DNA of 64,000 bases from Halomarina ordinaria (GTDB taxonomy: Archaea; Halobacteriota; Halobacteria; Halobacteriales; Haloarculaceae). Each line of letters starts with the position of its first letter. Within the stretch, counting starts at the first letter, position 1. The stretch lies in assembly GCF_030553305.1 (NCBI RefSeq), contig NZ_JARRAH010000001.1:62001-126000 (forward strand). Direction: 5' to 3'. Both the position numbers and the translations under genes were made by a program. The notes below the pieces were generated by a model. It saw only the letters and a program-made list of their open reading frames with translations, searched no databases and was not told the origin of the DNA. Below, piece by piece: positions 34,402-43,406 of the stretch.

Positions 34402-34507
34402 AGCCCGACCGACGCGCGCGGCCTACATCAATCGGGTGCCCCGCGAACCGGTCGACCGCCGTGAACGACGATTTAAGCCGACTGATAGTGTTATGACTAG
34501 ACATACC

Positions 34508-34948
34508 ATGACACTCACGAACCTCGCGAGCGGTCTCCTGACGGGGGCCGCGCTGGCGTGCGTCGTCGCCGTGCTCCTCGGGTTGCGCGAGGGACGGCGG
34601 TACTCGCCGTCGTCGCCCGAGCGCGGCGACCGGTTGAGCCGGGGGGCGGCCGCGCTCGTCGCCGCGAGCCGTCGTCCGGCGGTGTGGACGGCGCTGTTCT
34701 TGCTCCTGTCGCTCGCCGTCGGGGCCGGGGTCGTCCTCGCGCTCGCGGGCGGACCGATGAGTCCGCTGGCCGGCGCGCTGGCGGTTGCGAGCGCCGTCCT
34801 CGCGCTCTGTGCGTTCCTCGTCGTCGGCGTCTACCGGACGGTCCGGTTTCGCGGGCGCACGAGCGCCGAGGCGTTCGCCGTGAGCGCGTGGGCGGTCGGG
34901 GCGCTGTTCGTCCTCGCCGTCTCCGGCCTCCTCCTCCTCGGGGGGTGA
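34508..34948 (+). CDS. Small membrane protein upstream of the oxidase locus
   Basis: A 146-residue protein with three or four hydrophobic helices: about residues 5-25, 57-76, 81-105 and 122-142. Start ATG 34508 is chosen; ATG 34493 five codons upstream is equally in frame and a TATA-like TTTAAG (34472-34477) lies between ideal positions for each. No family recognised. Being first of four plus-strand genes that converge on the cox genes, it may be an assembly or subunit-like factor. Confidence 0.7.
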   Translation: MTLTNLASGLLTGAALACVVAVLLGLREGRRYSPSSPERGDRLSRGAAALVAASRRPAVWTALFLLLSLAVGAGVVLALAGGPMSPLAGALAVASAVLALCAFLVVGVYRTVRFRGRTSAEAFAVSAWAVGALFVLAVSGLLLLGG

Positions 34949-34988
34949 GGCGGGTGGGCGAACACGCCGTGCTCGCGGGTGGTCGCCC

Positions 34989-35702
34989 GTGAGCGTCGCC
35001 ACCGCCCGGCGGCTGCTCGGGCGCACGCCGGACGGGTGGTGGCTCGCCGCCGCCGTCCTCGTCGCCGAGGCGCTGCTCGTGGTCGGGTACTTCGGCGCGA
35101 CCGGCGCCCGACCCACGGACCCCCGGTACGTCGTCTACCCGTTCGTCTGGATAAACCTCGGCGTCTGGGCGCTGGTCCGGACGAGGCCGTCCCCGACCAC
35201 CCGTCCCCGCCGACTCGCGGCGGCACTCCTCGCCGGCGGCTACTTCCTCCTGCTCGCCTGGCTCTCCGGCCTCGTCGACCCGCCGACCCTGCTGGGGGCC
35301 GCGACCGCCCACGCTCACGCCCACGGCGCCGACCACTCCCACGCCCACCTGACGGGCTGGCAGTTCACCCCCTCCGCGCCGGGGTGGGGCCCGCGCGTCG
35401 CCTACGTCGGCCACACCGGCCACGTCTACTTCGTCCCGTACCTCGCGGTCGGCTACCTCGGCCTCGCGTACCTCGTCTACGCGCGCCTCCTGGAGGCGAG
35501 CGCGGCGGCCCTCCCGGGCGTCGTCGGCGTCGTCTCCTGTCTCGGCTGTAGCTTCCCCGTGCTCGCCTCCCTCTCGGCGGGAGGGTCGACGGCCGCCCTG
35601 GCGGCCGCCGCCCTCTCGTTCGACGTCTCGACGGCCGCCTACGTGCTCGCGGTCGCCCTGCTCGCCGGGGCGGGCGCGCTGGCCGGGGGGTGGGAGACGT
35701 GA
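34989..35702 (+). CDS. Six-helix membrane protein with His-rich loop, oxidase-locus associated
   Basis: A 237-residue protein starting at GTG 34989. It has about six hydrophobic helices and a His-rich loop near residue 100 (HAHAHGADHSHAHLTGW) that could bind copper or another metal. A segment ATVSCLGCSFP-like (VVSCLGCSFPVLASLS) has two Cys in a C-x2-C arrangement in the fifth helix, reminiscent of copper- or thiol-handling proteins. No named family is certain. The overlap GTGA with the next gene suggests co-translation. An oxidase-assembly role is inference. Confidence 0.7.
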   Translation: MSVATARRLLGRTPDGWWLAAAVLVAEALLVVGYFGATGARPTDPRYVVYPFVWINLGVWALVRTRPSPTTRPRRLAAALLAGGYFLLLAWLSGLVDPPTLLGAATAHAHAHGADHSHAHLTGWQFTPSAPGWGPRVAYVGHTGHVYFVPYLAVGYLGLAYLVYARLLEASAAALPGVVGVVSCLGCSFPVLASLSAGGSTAALAAAALSFDVSTAAYVLAVALLAGAGALAGGWET

Positions 35703-37174
35703 CGCCCGGCCGACTGCGTCGAGCGCTCCTCGCGCTGCTCTGCGGGCACGTCGTCATCGCGAGCGGGGCGTTCGTCGGGAGCGTCCACGCGCACGCCGGG
35801 TCGCTCGGCGGCGCGGCGCCCGTCACCGTCCCGTCGTGGCTCCTCGCGGTCACCGGCGGCGGGGCCGTCGTCGCCTCCTTCCTGTTCACGAGCGTCGTCA
35901 CCGACCGCGCCCTCGTCCGGGCGCCCTACGAGCGCGGCCCGACCGTCTCGCTCGACCGCGCACGGACGGTCGGCCGTCGCCTCCTCTCGCTCGTCGGCGT
36001 CCTCGCCCTCCTCGCCGTCGTCGTCGTCGGCTTCGTCGGTCCGGTCGCGGCCGTCGCCAACCTCGGGGTCCTCCTCGTCTGGGTCGGCTGGTGGGCGGGT
36101 TACTCCACGACCGTCTACCTCGTGGGGAACACGTGGCCGGCGCTCGACCCCTGGCGGACCATCGCCCGCCACCTCCCCTCGCTCGGGTACCCCTACCCGG
36201 CGCGTCTCGGCGCGTGGCCGAGCGTCGTCGCCCTCCTCGCGCTGGTGTGGCTGGAGGTGGTGAGCCCGCTGGCCGACGCCCCCCGCCTGCTCGCGTCGGT
36301 CGTCCTCTGCTACACCCTCGTCACGCTCGCCGGCGCGAGCGTCGTCGGCCGCGACGTGTGGTTCGACCGGGTCGACCCCGTCTCCCGCGTCTTCCGCTAC
36401 TACGGTGCACTCGCCCCCGTCCAGCGCGTCGACGGGCGACTCGCCCTCCGGGTTCCGGGGGCGGCGCTGACCGTCTCCGGTCTCTCCGGCTCTCCAACGG
36501 ACCGCCCGCGCACCGCCGAGCGGTCGGTCCGCGCCGACGGCGGGCGTGTGCGCGCGCGTCGACTCGTCGCCGGCCCGGACGACGTGGCGTTCGTCGTCGC
36601 GCTCGTGTGGGTGACCACCTTCGACGGCCTCGTCTCGACGGCGGCGTGGGCCGGCGTGGCGCGCCCGCTCGTCGACGCCGGCCTGCCGCCGCTCGCCGTC
36701 TACCTCGGGGCGCTCGTCGTCGGCTTCCTCCTCGCGCTGGGGGCGTTCCGCCTTGCCGCTCGGCTGGCGCGTCGCTCCGCGGACGCCTTCGTCGCGCCCG
36801 CCGAACTCGACCGGCGGTTCGTCCTCGCGCTCGTCCCCATCGCCGCCGGCTACCACCTCGCGCACTTCCTCGGCTACTTCCTCTCGCTCTCGCCGGCGCT
36901 CGCGGCGACGCTCGCCGACCCCCTCTCGCCGCCGATGGCGCTCGTCGTCCTCGTCCCGCCGGCGTGGTTCGGCGGCCTCCAGGTCGGGTTCGTCGTCCTC
37001 GGCCACCTCGTCGGCGTCTGGGTGGCGCACGTCGTCGCCTTCGAGACGTTCACCGGCCGACTCCAGCCGCTCCGGAGCCAGTACCCCTACGTGGCGCTCA
37101 TGGTGCTCTACACGACGACGAGCATCTGGCTGCTCACCCAGCCGTACGCCCGACCGCCGTTCCTCGGCGGGTGA
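35699..37174 (+). CDS. Large polytopic membrane protein beside the oxidase genes
   Basis: A 491-residue protein; GTG 35699 overlaps the upstream stop in a GTGA (a GTG at 35690 is an alternative). It has about twelve hydrophobic helices. Landmarks are NTWPALDPWRTIARHLPSLG in the first half and FETFTGRLQPLRSQYPYVALM near the C-terminus. No transporter or enzyme motif is obvious. Conserved haloarchaeal oxidase clusters contain such a protein as far as I remember; possible role in heme or copper insertion is not shown by the sequence. Confidence 0.75.
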   Translation: MTPGRLRRALLALLCGHVVIASGAFVGSVHAHAGSLGGAAPVTVPSWLLAVTGGGAVVASFLFTSVVTDRALVRAPYERGPTVSLDRARTVGRRLLSLVGVLALLAVVVVGFVGPVAAVANLGVLLVWVGWWAGYSTTVYLVGNTWPALDPWRTIARHLPSLGYPYPARLGAWPSVVALLALVWLEVVSPLADAPRLLASVVLCYTLVTLAGASVVGRDVWFDRVDPVSRVFRYYGALAPVQRVDGRLALRVPGAALTVSGLSGSPTDRPRTAERSVRADGGRVRARRLVAGPDDVAFVVALVWVTTFDGLVSTAAWAGVARPLVDAGLPPLAVYLGALVVGFLLALGAFRLAARLARRSADAFVAPAELDRRFVLALVPIAAGYHLAHFLGYFLSLSPALAATLADPLSPPMALVVLVPPAWFGGLQVGFVVLGHLVGVWVAHVVAFETFTGRLQPLRSQYPYVALMVLYTTTSIWLLTQPYARPPFLGG

Positions 37175-37180
37175 CCCACC

Positions 37181-37459
37181 ATGCCTTCACCACGTCCACC
37201 GCCGCCGACGCTCGTCCCCGACGACGCCACGCCCGTCGTCTGTCCGTACTGCGAGCGACCCCTGGCCGACGAGCGTCTCCGGGCGCTCCACGTCGCCGAG
37301 CGCCACGGGACGGCCTGTACGGACGAGGAGCGCGCCGCGGCGGCGGACGCGAGCGACGAGGAGGCCGACGACCTCTTCGTCTACCACCTGAAGGTCATCG
37401 CCGCCATCGTCCTCGTCACCTTCGGCATCACCTACACGTACGTGTTCGTCCTGGTCTGA
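37181..37459 (+). CDS. C2H2-type zinc finger protein with a single C-terminal membrane helix
   Basis: A 92-residue protein starting six bases after the previous stop. One classical zinc finger (CPYCERPLADERLRALHVAERH: Cys-x2-Cys, then two His spaced by four residues) lies at residues about 21-43, and one membrane helix (VIAAIVLVTFGITYTYVFVLV) ends the protein. A membrane-tethered finger of this size is unusual. It ends directly at the stop of the minus-strand subunit IV-like gene (TGACTAG with zero spacing). Confidence 0.75.
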   Translation: MPSPRPPPPTLVPDDATPVVCPYCERPLADERLRALHVAERHGTACTDEERAAAADASDEEADDLFVYHLKVIAAIVLVTFGITYTYVFVLV

Positions 37460-37717
37460 CTAGCTGATGGAGTACGCCGCCGCGAGCGTCAGCGCGAGCG
37501 CCGCCAGCAGGCCCGTGAGGACGACGTAGCTCACCGACCGCGGTTCGCTGACGAGGTGCTGGTAGTAGCCCGCGACGAGTAGCGCCTTCGCCGCCGAGAG
37601 CCCGATGATGGCCCCGAAGGCCGTCCAGTAGGCGAGGCCGGCGAACTCGACGAGTACCTGCGCGGTGGCGGCGACGAACAGGACGACGTAGACGAGCGTG
37701 TAGCCTTTCGCGTTCAT
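37460..37717 (-). CDS. Cytochrome c oxidase subunit IV-like membrane protein
   Basis: An 85-residue protein with three hydrophobic helices (MNAKGYTLVYVVLFVAAT, TAFGAIIGLSAAKALLVAGYYQ, VLTGLLAALALTLAA). Its size, helix count and the YYQHL and SYVVLTG segments match the small archaeal/bacterial subunit IV family. Lies two bases after the fused subunit I-III gene on the same strand, consistent with a single oxidase operon in order II, I/III, IV. Confidence 0.85.
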   Translation of the reverse strand: MNAKGYTLVYVVLFVAATAQVLVEFAGLAYWTAFGAIIGLSAAKALLVAGYYQHLVSEPRSVSYVVLTGLLAALALTLAAAYSIS

Positions 37718-37719
37718 GG

Positions 37720-40215
37720 TCACAGGATGTAGAACAGCGGGAACAGGAACAGCCAGACGATGTCGACGAAGTGCCAGTAGAGCCCGAAGTACTCCACCGG
37801 CCGGCCGTCGTCGAGGTACGCCCCGCCGTTCGCCCGCGCGGTCATGTACAGCACGATGAGCAGCCCCACGACGACGTGCGCGGCGTGGAGGCCCGTGGTG
37901 AGGAAGAACGTCGAGGACTCGAGACTCGTCGAGAGCCACACCCCCTCGTGGAACAGTTCGTACCACTCGATGCCCTTGTTGACGAGGAAGCCGACGCCGA
38001 GGACGAACGTCGCGCCCAGGGCGGCGACGACGCCCCGGCGGCTCCCCCGTTCGGCCGCGACGAGCGCCAGCACGACGGCGAACGAACTCGTCAGCAGGAG
38101 GTAGGTGTTCACCAGTCCGGGGAGGGGGTCGTGGGGAACGACCTCCCACGCCCCCCAGCCGAACGCGACGCGGATGAAGACGTACGAGCCGATGAACGCG
38201 CCGAACAGGACGACGTCGCTCGCGAGGAACACCCACATCCCGAGTTTGGTGTTCTCGACGGCCTCGAAGGGCCACGACTCGCCGAACGGGCCCGTCGGGC
38301 CGGCGAAGCGCTCGCGCGCCAGCCCGACGAGGGTGTACGCCGCGAGGGCGGTGCCGGCGAGCGCGACGGCGAGGTAGAGCGGGCCGCCGTCCCGGAGCCC
38401 GGAGAGCCCCAGGAAGAGGAGGAAGGCGGCGACGCCGATGCCGAACGGCCAGACGCTCGCGTGGCTCTCGGCGTGTCCCTCCCCGTACCCGCCACCGTCG
38501 CCCCGCGTCGTCGCCCCCCCACTCCCGTCCGTCGCGGCGCCGAGCGCCGGGCGGTCGAGGAACCGCAGCGCACCGGTGCTGTAACTCGGGACGCCGGGGT
38601 AGTTCTCGAGCGGCGGCGGCGACGGTACCGCCCACTCCGCGGTGGTGCCGTAGGTCCACGGGCAGGCGTCGGCGTCCTCGCCGCTCGCGAGGCTGACGTA
38701 GAGGTTGTAGAACATGACGAGGAACGACGCGCCCAGCACGAACGCCCCCACGGTCGCGAGCTGGTGCCACTGGGTGAACACCGCCGGGTAGTCGAACGCC
38801 CGCCGGGGCGTCTCCCAGGCGAGGAACATCGGGAAGTAGAGCAGGTTGAACCCGACGAAGTACAGCCCGAAGTGGACCTTTCCGAGGAACTCGTCGTACA
38901 TCCGCCCCGTTATCTTCGGGAACCAGTAGTAGAGGCCGCCGACGAGCCCCGTCACCCCGCCGACCATCACGTAGTGGAAGTGCGCGACGACCCAGTACGT
39001 CCCCCGGAACTCGTAGTCGAGGACCACCGCCCCGAGGAAGACGCCGGTGATGCCCCCGAGGATGAACAGCACGAGCGCGCCGAAGGCGAACAGGAAGGGC
39101 GTCGTGAAGCGGATGCGCCCCTTCAGCATCGTGTAGATGAGCGCGAACACCATCAGGTCGAACGGGAGCGAGATGCCGATGGTCGTCGCCATGAACAGCG
39201 TCTTCACCTGGAGGTTGATGCTCGTGAGGAACATGTGGTGCATCCAGACGGCGAACGACTGCAGCGCCACGAGCACCATCGCGGCGATGAACCACTTGCG
39301 CCCGACGATGCGCCGTCCGGTGAACGTCTGGAATATCTCGGCCATCGCGCCGAGCGCCGGGAAGAAGACGATGTACACCTCGGGGTGGCCGAAGAACCAG
39401 AACAGGTGCGCCCACAGGAGCGACCCGGCGGCGTCGGTGGCGGCGAAGTAGGTCGTTCCGAGCAGGCGGTCCGACGAGAGGATGAGCAGCGCCGCGAGCA
39501 ACGCCGCGAACGCGAACAGCATCATCCACACCGTCAGCAGGATGGTCCACGTGAACAGCGGCATCCGACGCAGGGTCAACCCCTCCGCGCGCATCCGGTG
39601 GATGGTCGTGATGAAGTTCACCGACCCCACGGTCACCGACGTGACGAACAGGACGAGCGCCAGTATCGCCGTCGTCGCCCCCACCTCCGGCATGAACGTG
39701 GGGACGTTGAGCGGCGCGTACATCGTCCACCCGCCGGAGAACGTCCCGCCCTGGAAGAAGGAGACGGCGAACAGCAACCCCGAGGCGAGGTAGAGCCAGT
39801 ACGACAGCGCGTTCAGCCGCGGGAACGCGAGGTCCTTCGCGCCGATCTGCAGCGGGACGACGTAGTTGGCGAACCCGAAGGCGAACGGCGAGAGGAACCA
39901 GAACACCATCAGCAGGCCGTGGGCCGTGACGGTCTGGTTGTACGCCGCCCCCGAGAGGAGCGTTCCGCCCGACTCGAGCAACTGCAGGCGGATGAGCAGG
40001 GCGAGGACGCCGCCGAAGACGAGGAAGAACAGCGACGTCACGAGGTAGAGGACGCCGACGTCCTTGTGGTTCGTCGTGACGAACCAGCGCCGTATCGACG
40101 ACTGCGGCGGCAGGTCGTGGCCGTGCTCGTGGGACGCCTCGCCCTCGGCGACGGGGCGGCCGCCCTCGTGGACGTGCCCGCCGTCGGTCCGGTTCCCGTC
40201 GCGCCGGCGACTCAC
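37720..40215 (-). CDS. Cytochrome c oxidase subunit I fused to subunit III
   Basis: An 831-residue fusion. Residues about 40-560 are a heme-copper oxidase subunit [52 protein letters not shown] with the His-Tyr (H-P-E-V-Y) crosslink pair of A-type oxidases, and HMFLTS and VVAHFHYVM with the remaining heme and copper His ligands. Residues about 600-831 are subunit III with [18 protein letters not shown] and [17 protein letters not shown]. Subunit I-III fusions are known for archaeal oxidases. The enzyme reduces oxygen at the membrane and pumps protons. GTG start overlaps coxB. Confidence 0.96.
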   Translation of the reverse strand: MSRRRDGNRTDGGHVHEGGRPVAEGEASHEHGHDLPPQSSIRRWFVTTNHKDVGVLYLVTSLFFLVFGGVLALLIRLQLLESGGTLLSGAAYNQTVTAHGLLMVFWFLSPFAFGFANYVVPLQIGAKDLAFPRLNALSYWLYLASGLLFAVSFFQGGTFSGGWTMYAPLNVPTFMPEVGATTAILALVLFVTSVTVGSVNFITTIHRMRAEGLTLRRMPLFTWTILLTVWMMLFAFAALLAALLILSSDRLLGTTYFAATDAAGSLLWAHLFWFFGHPEVYIVFFPALGAMAEIFQTFTGRRIVGRKWFIAAMVLVALQSFAVWMHHMFLTSINLQVKTLFMATTIGISLPFDLMVFALIYTMLKGRIRFTTPFLFAFGALVLFILGGITGVFLGAVVLDYEFRGTYWVVAHFHYVMVGGVTGLVGGLYYWFPKITGRMYDEFLGKVHFGLYFVGFNLLYFPMFLAWETPRRAFDYPAVFTQWHQLATVGAFVLGASFLVMFYNLYVSLASGEDADACPWTYGTTAEWAVPSPPPLENYPGVPSYSTGALRFLDRPALGAATDGSGGATTRGDGGGYGEGHAESHASVWPFGIGVAAFLLFLGLSGLRDGGPLYLAVALAGTALAAYTLVGLARERFAGPTGPFGESWPFEAVENTKLGMWVFLASDVVLFGAFIGSYVFIRVAFGWGAWEVVPHDPLPGLVNTYLLLTSSFAVVLALVAAERGSRRGVVAALGATFVLGVGFLVNKGIEWYELFHEGVWLSTSLESSTFFLTTGLHAAHVVVGLLIVLYMTARANGGAYLDDGRPVEYFGLYWHFVDIVWLFLFPLFYIL

Positions 40216-41054
40216 GCGCGCTCACCTCCGGCCGCGACGACCGACGCCCCCGCGTTCGTCGCGTTCTCACTCGTCGCGTTCTCACTCGTTTCGTTCCCGC
40301 CCGTCGCGTTTCGGTCCCCTTCGGTCCCGGCGTACCACTCCTCGTACTCGCCGCGCTCCATCACGACGACGGTCGCCTTCATCTCGGAGTGGCCGGCCCC
40401 GCACAGTTCGTAGCAGTGGGCCTCGTACTCGCCGGGGCGGTCGGCGACGAACCACGTCTCGGTGGTCTGGCCGGGGATGGCGTCCGCCTTCGCGCGCAAC
40501 GCGGGGACGCCGAAGTTGTGGAACACGTCCGCCGAGGTGACGGCCAGTCGGACCTGCGTGTCCTCCGGGACGCGCAGTTCACCGGTCGTCGTGTGACCGT
40601 TCGGGTAGACGAATTCCCAGATGAACTGCCGGCCGACGACCTCTATCTCGACGACCTCGCCGTCTGCGTCCCCCGCGGCGGCGGCCGCGGTCCCGGGGCG
40701 CTCGATGAACAGCAGGGTCCCGTACGTCCAGAGGACGAGCGAGACGACGATGACGGCGCTGATGGCGAACGAGAGGAAGAGCTTTCGTCCCTTGCCGCCG
40801 CCGCTCGGCAACTCGCCGAGGCGCGGGCGTTCGGCGTCCCCGTCGTCGGCCCGGTCGGCACCGTCGCGGTAGCGGTAGGCGTTGTACAGCATGTAGCCGA
40901 CGACGACGACCCCGACGAGCGTCCCGAGGAGCAGGAACACCCAGTAGATCTCCGAGAAGACGCTCGTCCGCGTTCCCCTCGGTACGAGTCCGTCTAGCTG
41001 GACGAACACCCCCGCGTTCGGTCGGTACATCCCATCCCCTCGGTTCGTCTTCAT
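40212..41054 (-). CDS. coxB: Cytochrome c oxidase subunit II
   Basis: A 280-residue protein. Two membrane helices (about residues 35-60 and 95-115) precede an extracellular cupredoxin with the CuA site motif [16 protein letters not shown], so it receives electrons from a soluble carrier such as halocyanin. The last 35 residues are Asn/Thr/Glu-rich with several N-glycosylation sequons (NAT, NET, NAT, NAT). ATG 41054 is used; GTG 41063 or ATG 41030 are alternatives. Its TGA overlaps the next GTG start in a GTGA. Confidence 0.94.
   Translation of the reverse strand: MKTNRGDGMYRPNAGVFVQLDGLVPRGTRTSVFSEIYWVFLLLGTLVGVVVVGYMLYNAYRYRDGADRADDGDAERPRLGELPSGGGKGRKLFLSFAISAVIVVSLVLWTYGTLLFIERPGTAAAAAGDADGEVVEIEVVGRQFIWEFVYPNGHTTTGELRVPEDTQVRLAVTSADVFHNFGVPALRAKADAIPGQTTETWFVADRPGEYEAHCYELCGAGHSEMKATVVVMERGEYEEWYAGTEGDRNATGGNETSENATSENATNAGASVVAAGGERA
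40258..40287. repeat. Perfect 15-base tandem repeat, two copies, in the coxB tail
   Basis: GTCGCGTTCTCACTC occurs at 40258-40272 and again at 40273-40287, followed by a degenerate copy. On the coding strand it encodes the repeated SENAT unit with N-glycosylation sequons. Confidence 0.8.
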
Positions 41055-41073
41055 CGCTGGCACTCTTCAACTT

Positions 41074-41093
41074 TGTGCCACATGTTAACGTGT
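41074..41093 (-). promoter_or_regulatory. coxB promoter with near-palindrome around GTTAAC
   Basis: ACATGTTAACGTGT (41080-41093) is a near-perfect palindrome (12 of 14 positions) over GTTAAC, placed about 30 bases upstream of the coxB start, where a TATA box would sit. Read from the minus strand the flanking element is TTAACATGTGGCAC. Confidence 0.5.
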
Positions 41094-41119
41094 ATCAGAA
41101 AATCCGCCGCACGGACACA

Positions 41120-41138
41120 TGTGGTAATTGTTATCACA
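41120..41138 (+). promoter_or_regulatory. Operator-like dyad over the promoter of the DUF6789-like gene
   Basis: TGTGGTAA (41120-41127), a 3-base spacer TTG, then TTATCACA (41131-41138): inverted repeat with one mismatch, centred about 32 bases before ATG 41161 and overlapping its likely TATA element. Confidence 0.5.
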
Positions 41139-41160
41139 GTACTGGGTGCTATCTAGCGCT

Positions 41161-41673
41161 ATGGCAGACACGTCCCAGGAGTTCGACGACCCCACGCTGG
41201 CGGAACAGGTCGCGGAGTACGACCGCCTGTTCGGCATCGTCGCCGACGGCGTCATCGGGGCGGCGGGCGGCCTCGCCGGGACGGCGCTCATGACGGGCGT
41301 CCTCTTCCTCGCCGCGTCGGTGGGCGCGTTCTCGTTCGCCTCGTTCGCATCGCTCACCGAACCCGTCGGCCTCTCCGACGTCTCCTCGCCGGTCACGGTG
41401 GGGTACCTCATCTTCCTCGCCAACGGGATGGTGCCGTGGCCGCTGCTGTTCGCGGCGCTGATGGAGTACCTCCCCGGCGAGCGGCCCCCGGTGAGCGGCC
41501 TGTTCTTCGGGGGCGCGCTGTGGACGGGCTTCGTGATGGGCTTCTACAGCGGCTTCACGGGACTGACGCTCGTCCTGTACCTCGGGTTCACCCTCGCGGC
41601 GCACCTCGTCTACGGGTTCGCCCTCGGCCTCGTCTTCGAGTACCTCTCGACGCGCCCGGACTCGCTGGTCTGA
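41161..41673 (+). CDS. DUF6789-like four-helix membrane protein
   Basis: A 170-residue protein with an acidic start (MADTSQEFDDPTLAEQVAEYD) and about four hydrophobic helices: IGAAGGLAGTALMTGVLFLAASVG, VTVGYLIFLANGMVPWPLLFAAL, SGLFFGGALWTGFVMGFYSG and the final LVLYLGFTLAAHLVYGFALG. Gly-rich helices with conserved Trp/Pro match what I remember of the DUF6789 family, often adjacent to terminal oxidases in haloarchaea. Divergent from coxB with dyads between. It ends flush against the aldehyde dehydrogenase stop (TGACTAG). Confidence 0.7.
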   Translation: MADTSQEFDDPTLAEQVAEYDRLFGIVADGVIGAAGGLAGTALMTGVLFLAASVGAFSFASFASLTEPVGLSDVSSPVTVGYLIFLANGMVPWPLLFAALMEYLPGERPPVSGLFFGGALWTGFVMGFYSGFTGLTLVLYLGFTLAAHLVYGFALGLVFEYLSTRPDSLV

Positions 41674-43056
41674 CTAGACGTCCTGGTCGGCGGCGGACTG
41701 CACCCACACCGTCTTCTCGTTGACGAACGCCTTGATGCCGAACTCGCCGAGTTCGCGCCCGTAGCCCGAGTCCTTCACGCCGCCGAAGGGGATGCGCGGG
41801 TCGGACTTGGTGAGTTCGTTGACGAACACACACCCCGACTCGATGCGCCGGGCGACGCGCGCGCCCCGGTCCAGGTCCTCCGTCCAGACGGAGCCACCGA
41901 GACCGTAGGTGGAGTCGTTCGCCAGGTCGACCGCCGTCTCCTCGTCGGGCACCTCGTAGACCGCGGCGGCGGGGCCGAACACCTCCTCACAGCTCATCGT
42001 CGCGTCGCGCGGGACGTCGGTGAGCACCGTCGGCGGGTAGAAGAACCCGTCGCGGTCGAGCGGTTCGCCGCCCGTCCGGAGCTCCGCCCCGTCCGACAGC
42101 GTGTCCTCGACCTGCTCGTGGAGGTCGGCCATGAGGTCCTCGCGGGCCTGCGGACCGATGTCGGTTTCCTCCTCCATCGGGTCGCCGACCGTCAGCGCCT
42201 CCATCTCCGAGACGAAGGCGTCGAGGAACTCGTCGTACACCTCCTCGACGGCGATGAACCGCTTGGCGGCGATGCAGGACTGCCCCGAGTTGAGCGTCCG
42301 GGCCCGGGCACCCACTGCCGCGGCCGCCTCGACGTCCGCGTCCTCGAGGACGACGAACGGGTCGCTTCCGCCCAGTTCTAGCACCGAGGGTTTCAGCTGT
42401 TCGCCCGCCGTCGCCCCCACCGCTCGCCCCGCCCCCTCGCTCCCGGTGAGGGTGACCGCCCGCACCCGGTCGTCCTCGACGACCTGCTCGACGAGGTCCG
42501 AGCCGACGATGAGGCTCTGGAAGGCCCCCTCGGGGTAGCCCGCCTCGCGGAACACCTCCTCGATGGCCTGCGCGCAGCCGGGGACGTTCGAAGCGTGTTT
42601 CAGCAATCCCGTGTTGCCCGCCGTCAGCGTCGGCGCGGCGAAGCGAAACACCTGCCAGAAGGGGTAGTTCCACGGCATCACCGCCAGTACAGGTCCGAGC
42701 GGTTCGTAGGAGACGAACGCGTCGGCGTGCGGTTCCGTCCCGATGTGCTCGTCGGCGAGGTACTCGCCCGCCTTCTCGGCGTAGTGGTCACAGGCCCACG
42801 CGCACTTCTCCACCTCCGATAGCGCCCCCGAGATGGGCTTGCCCATCTCGCGGGTCATCAGCTCCGCGTACTCCTGTTTGTTCTCCCGGAGGACGTCGCC
42901 GGCCCGCGCGAGGAGCTTCTGACGCTCCTCCATGCGTCGGCCGCTCCACTCCGGATACACCTCGCTCGCCCGCTCGACCGCTCGCTCGACGTCCGCTTCG
43001 TCCTCCGTCTCGACCGGGTCGAGTTGCTCGCCAGTGGCCGGGTTGATACGGTCCAT
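41674..43056 (-). CDS. NAD(P)-dependent aldehyde dehydrogenase (succinate-semialdehyde type)
   Basis: A 460-residue aldehyde dehydrogenase. Catalytic residues are Asn130 (PWNYPFW), Glu227 (LELGGSDP) and nucleophile Cys261 (NSGQSCIAAKRF). Cofactor motif TLTGSEGAGRAVG contains a Gly-x-x-x-x-Gly-type binding segment. Length and motifs fit the GabD/SSADH subfamily that oxidises succinate semialdehyde to succinate, but other small aldehydes are possible. ATG 43056 gives MDRINPATGEQLD, a normal start. No GABA transaminase adjoins it. Confidence 0.92.
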   Translation of the reverse strand: MDRINPATGEQLDPVETEDEADVERAVERASEVYPEWSGRRMEERQKLLARAGDVLRENKQEYAELMTREMGKPISGALSEVEKCAWACDHYAEKAGEYLADEHIGTEPHADAFVSYEPLGPVLAVMPWNYPFWQVFRFAAPTLTAGNTGLLKHASNVPGCAQAIEEVFREAGYPEGAFQSLIVGSDLVEQVVEDDRVRAVTLTGSEGAGRAVGATAGEQLKPSVLELGGSDPFVVLEDADVEAAAAVGARARTLNSGQSCIAAKRFIAVEEVYDEFLDAFVSEMEALTVGDPMEEETDIGPQAREDLMADLHEQVEDTLSDGAELRTGGEPLDRDGFFYPPTVLTDVPRDATMSCEEVFGPAAAVYEVPDEETAVDLANDSTYGLGGSVWTEDLDRGARVARRIESGCVFVNELTKSDPRIPFGGVKDSGYGRELGEFGIKAFVNEKTVWVQSAADQDV

Positions 43057-43406
43057 ACGCGTCGCACTCGCGGGGCGGTCATAGTGCTTGGTGCTGGATT
43101 CCCGACCGGTCCCCCGGCGGCGATAAACCGGTAGTCGCGATAGCGATTCCGAGCGCGCCGTCCCAGAGGTTCGACGTTCGGGATGCCACAACTCACGTGC
43201 TCCGGGGAGGGTACTCCATTCGAACCAGTCCGCCGGTCTCGTCGCTGTCGGTCGTTCTGACACCGCCGGTCGATGGTCGGCCGACACGGGGGGCTCACCG
43301 GAGGGGCACCGTTCTCCGATACTGGAGACCCCAAACCGTGGAGTCCATCCCTGTAGGTGTCGATGTCCCGAAGATACTTGTGTTCAGTTACATTATCGAG
43401 AACGAG
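43057..43406. other. 350-base intergenic region without a supported gene
   Basis: Lies between divergent aldehyde dehydrogenase and SHOCT-protein genes. A TATA-like CATTAT (43391-43396) lies near the right end. No convincing ORF, repeat or RNA gene is visible; frames that run through it into the SHOCT gene lack family-like sequence before the ATG at 43407. Confidence 0.5.

Noticed and set aside
36400-36618. Short minus-strand frame within the 491-residue membrane protein gene
   Set aside because: Antisense to an intact plus-strand gene and has no motif.
37771-40413. 880-codon plus-strand frame antisense to the oxidase genes
   Set aside because: It is the complement of subunit I/III and subunit II, rich in Glu/Arg/Pro with no family signature.
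43197-43406. In-frame upstream extension of the SHOCT-protein gene
   Set aside because: Extended sequence has no similarity to family N-termini; ATG at 43407 precedes the first membrane helix directly.
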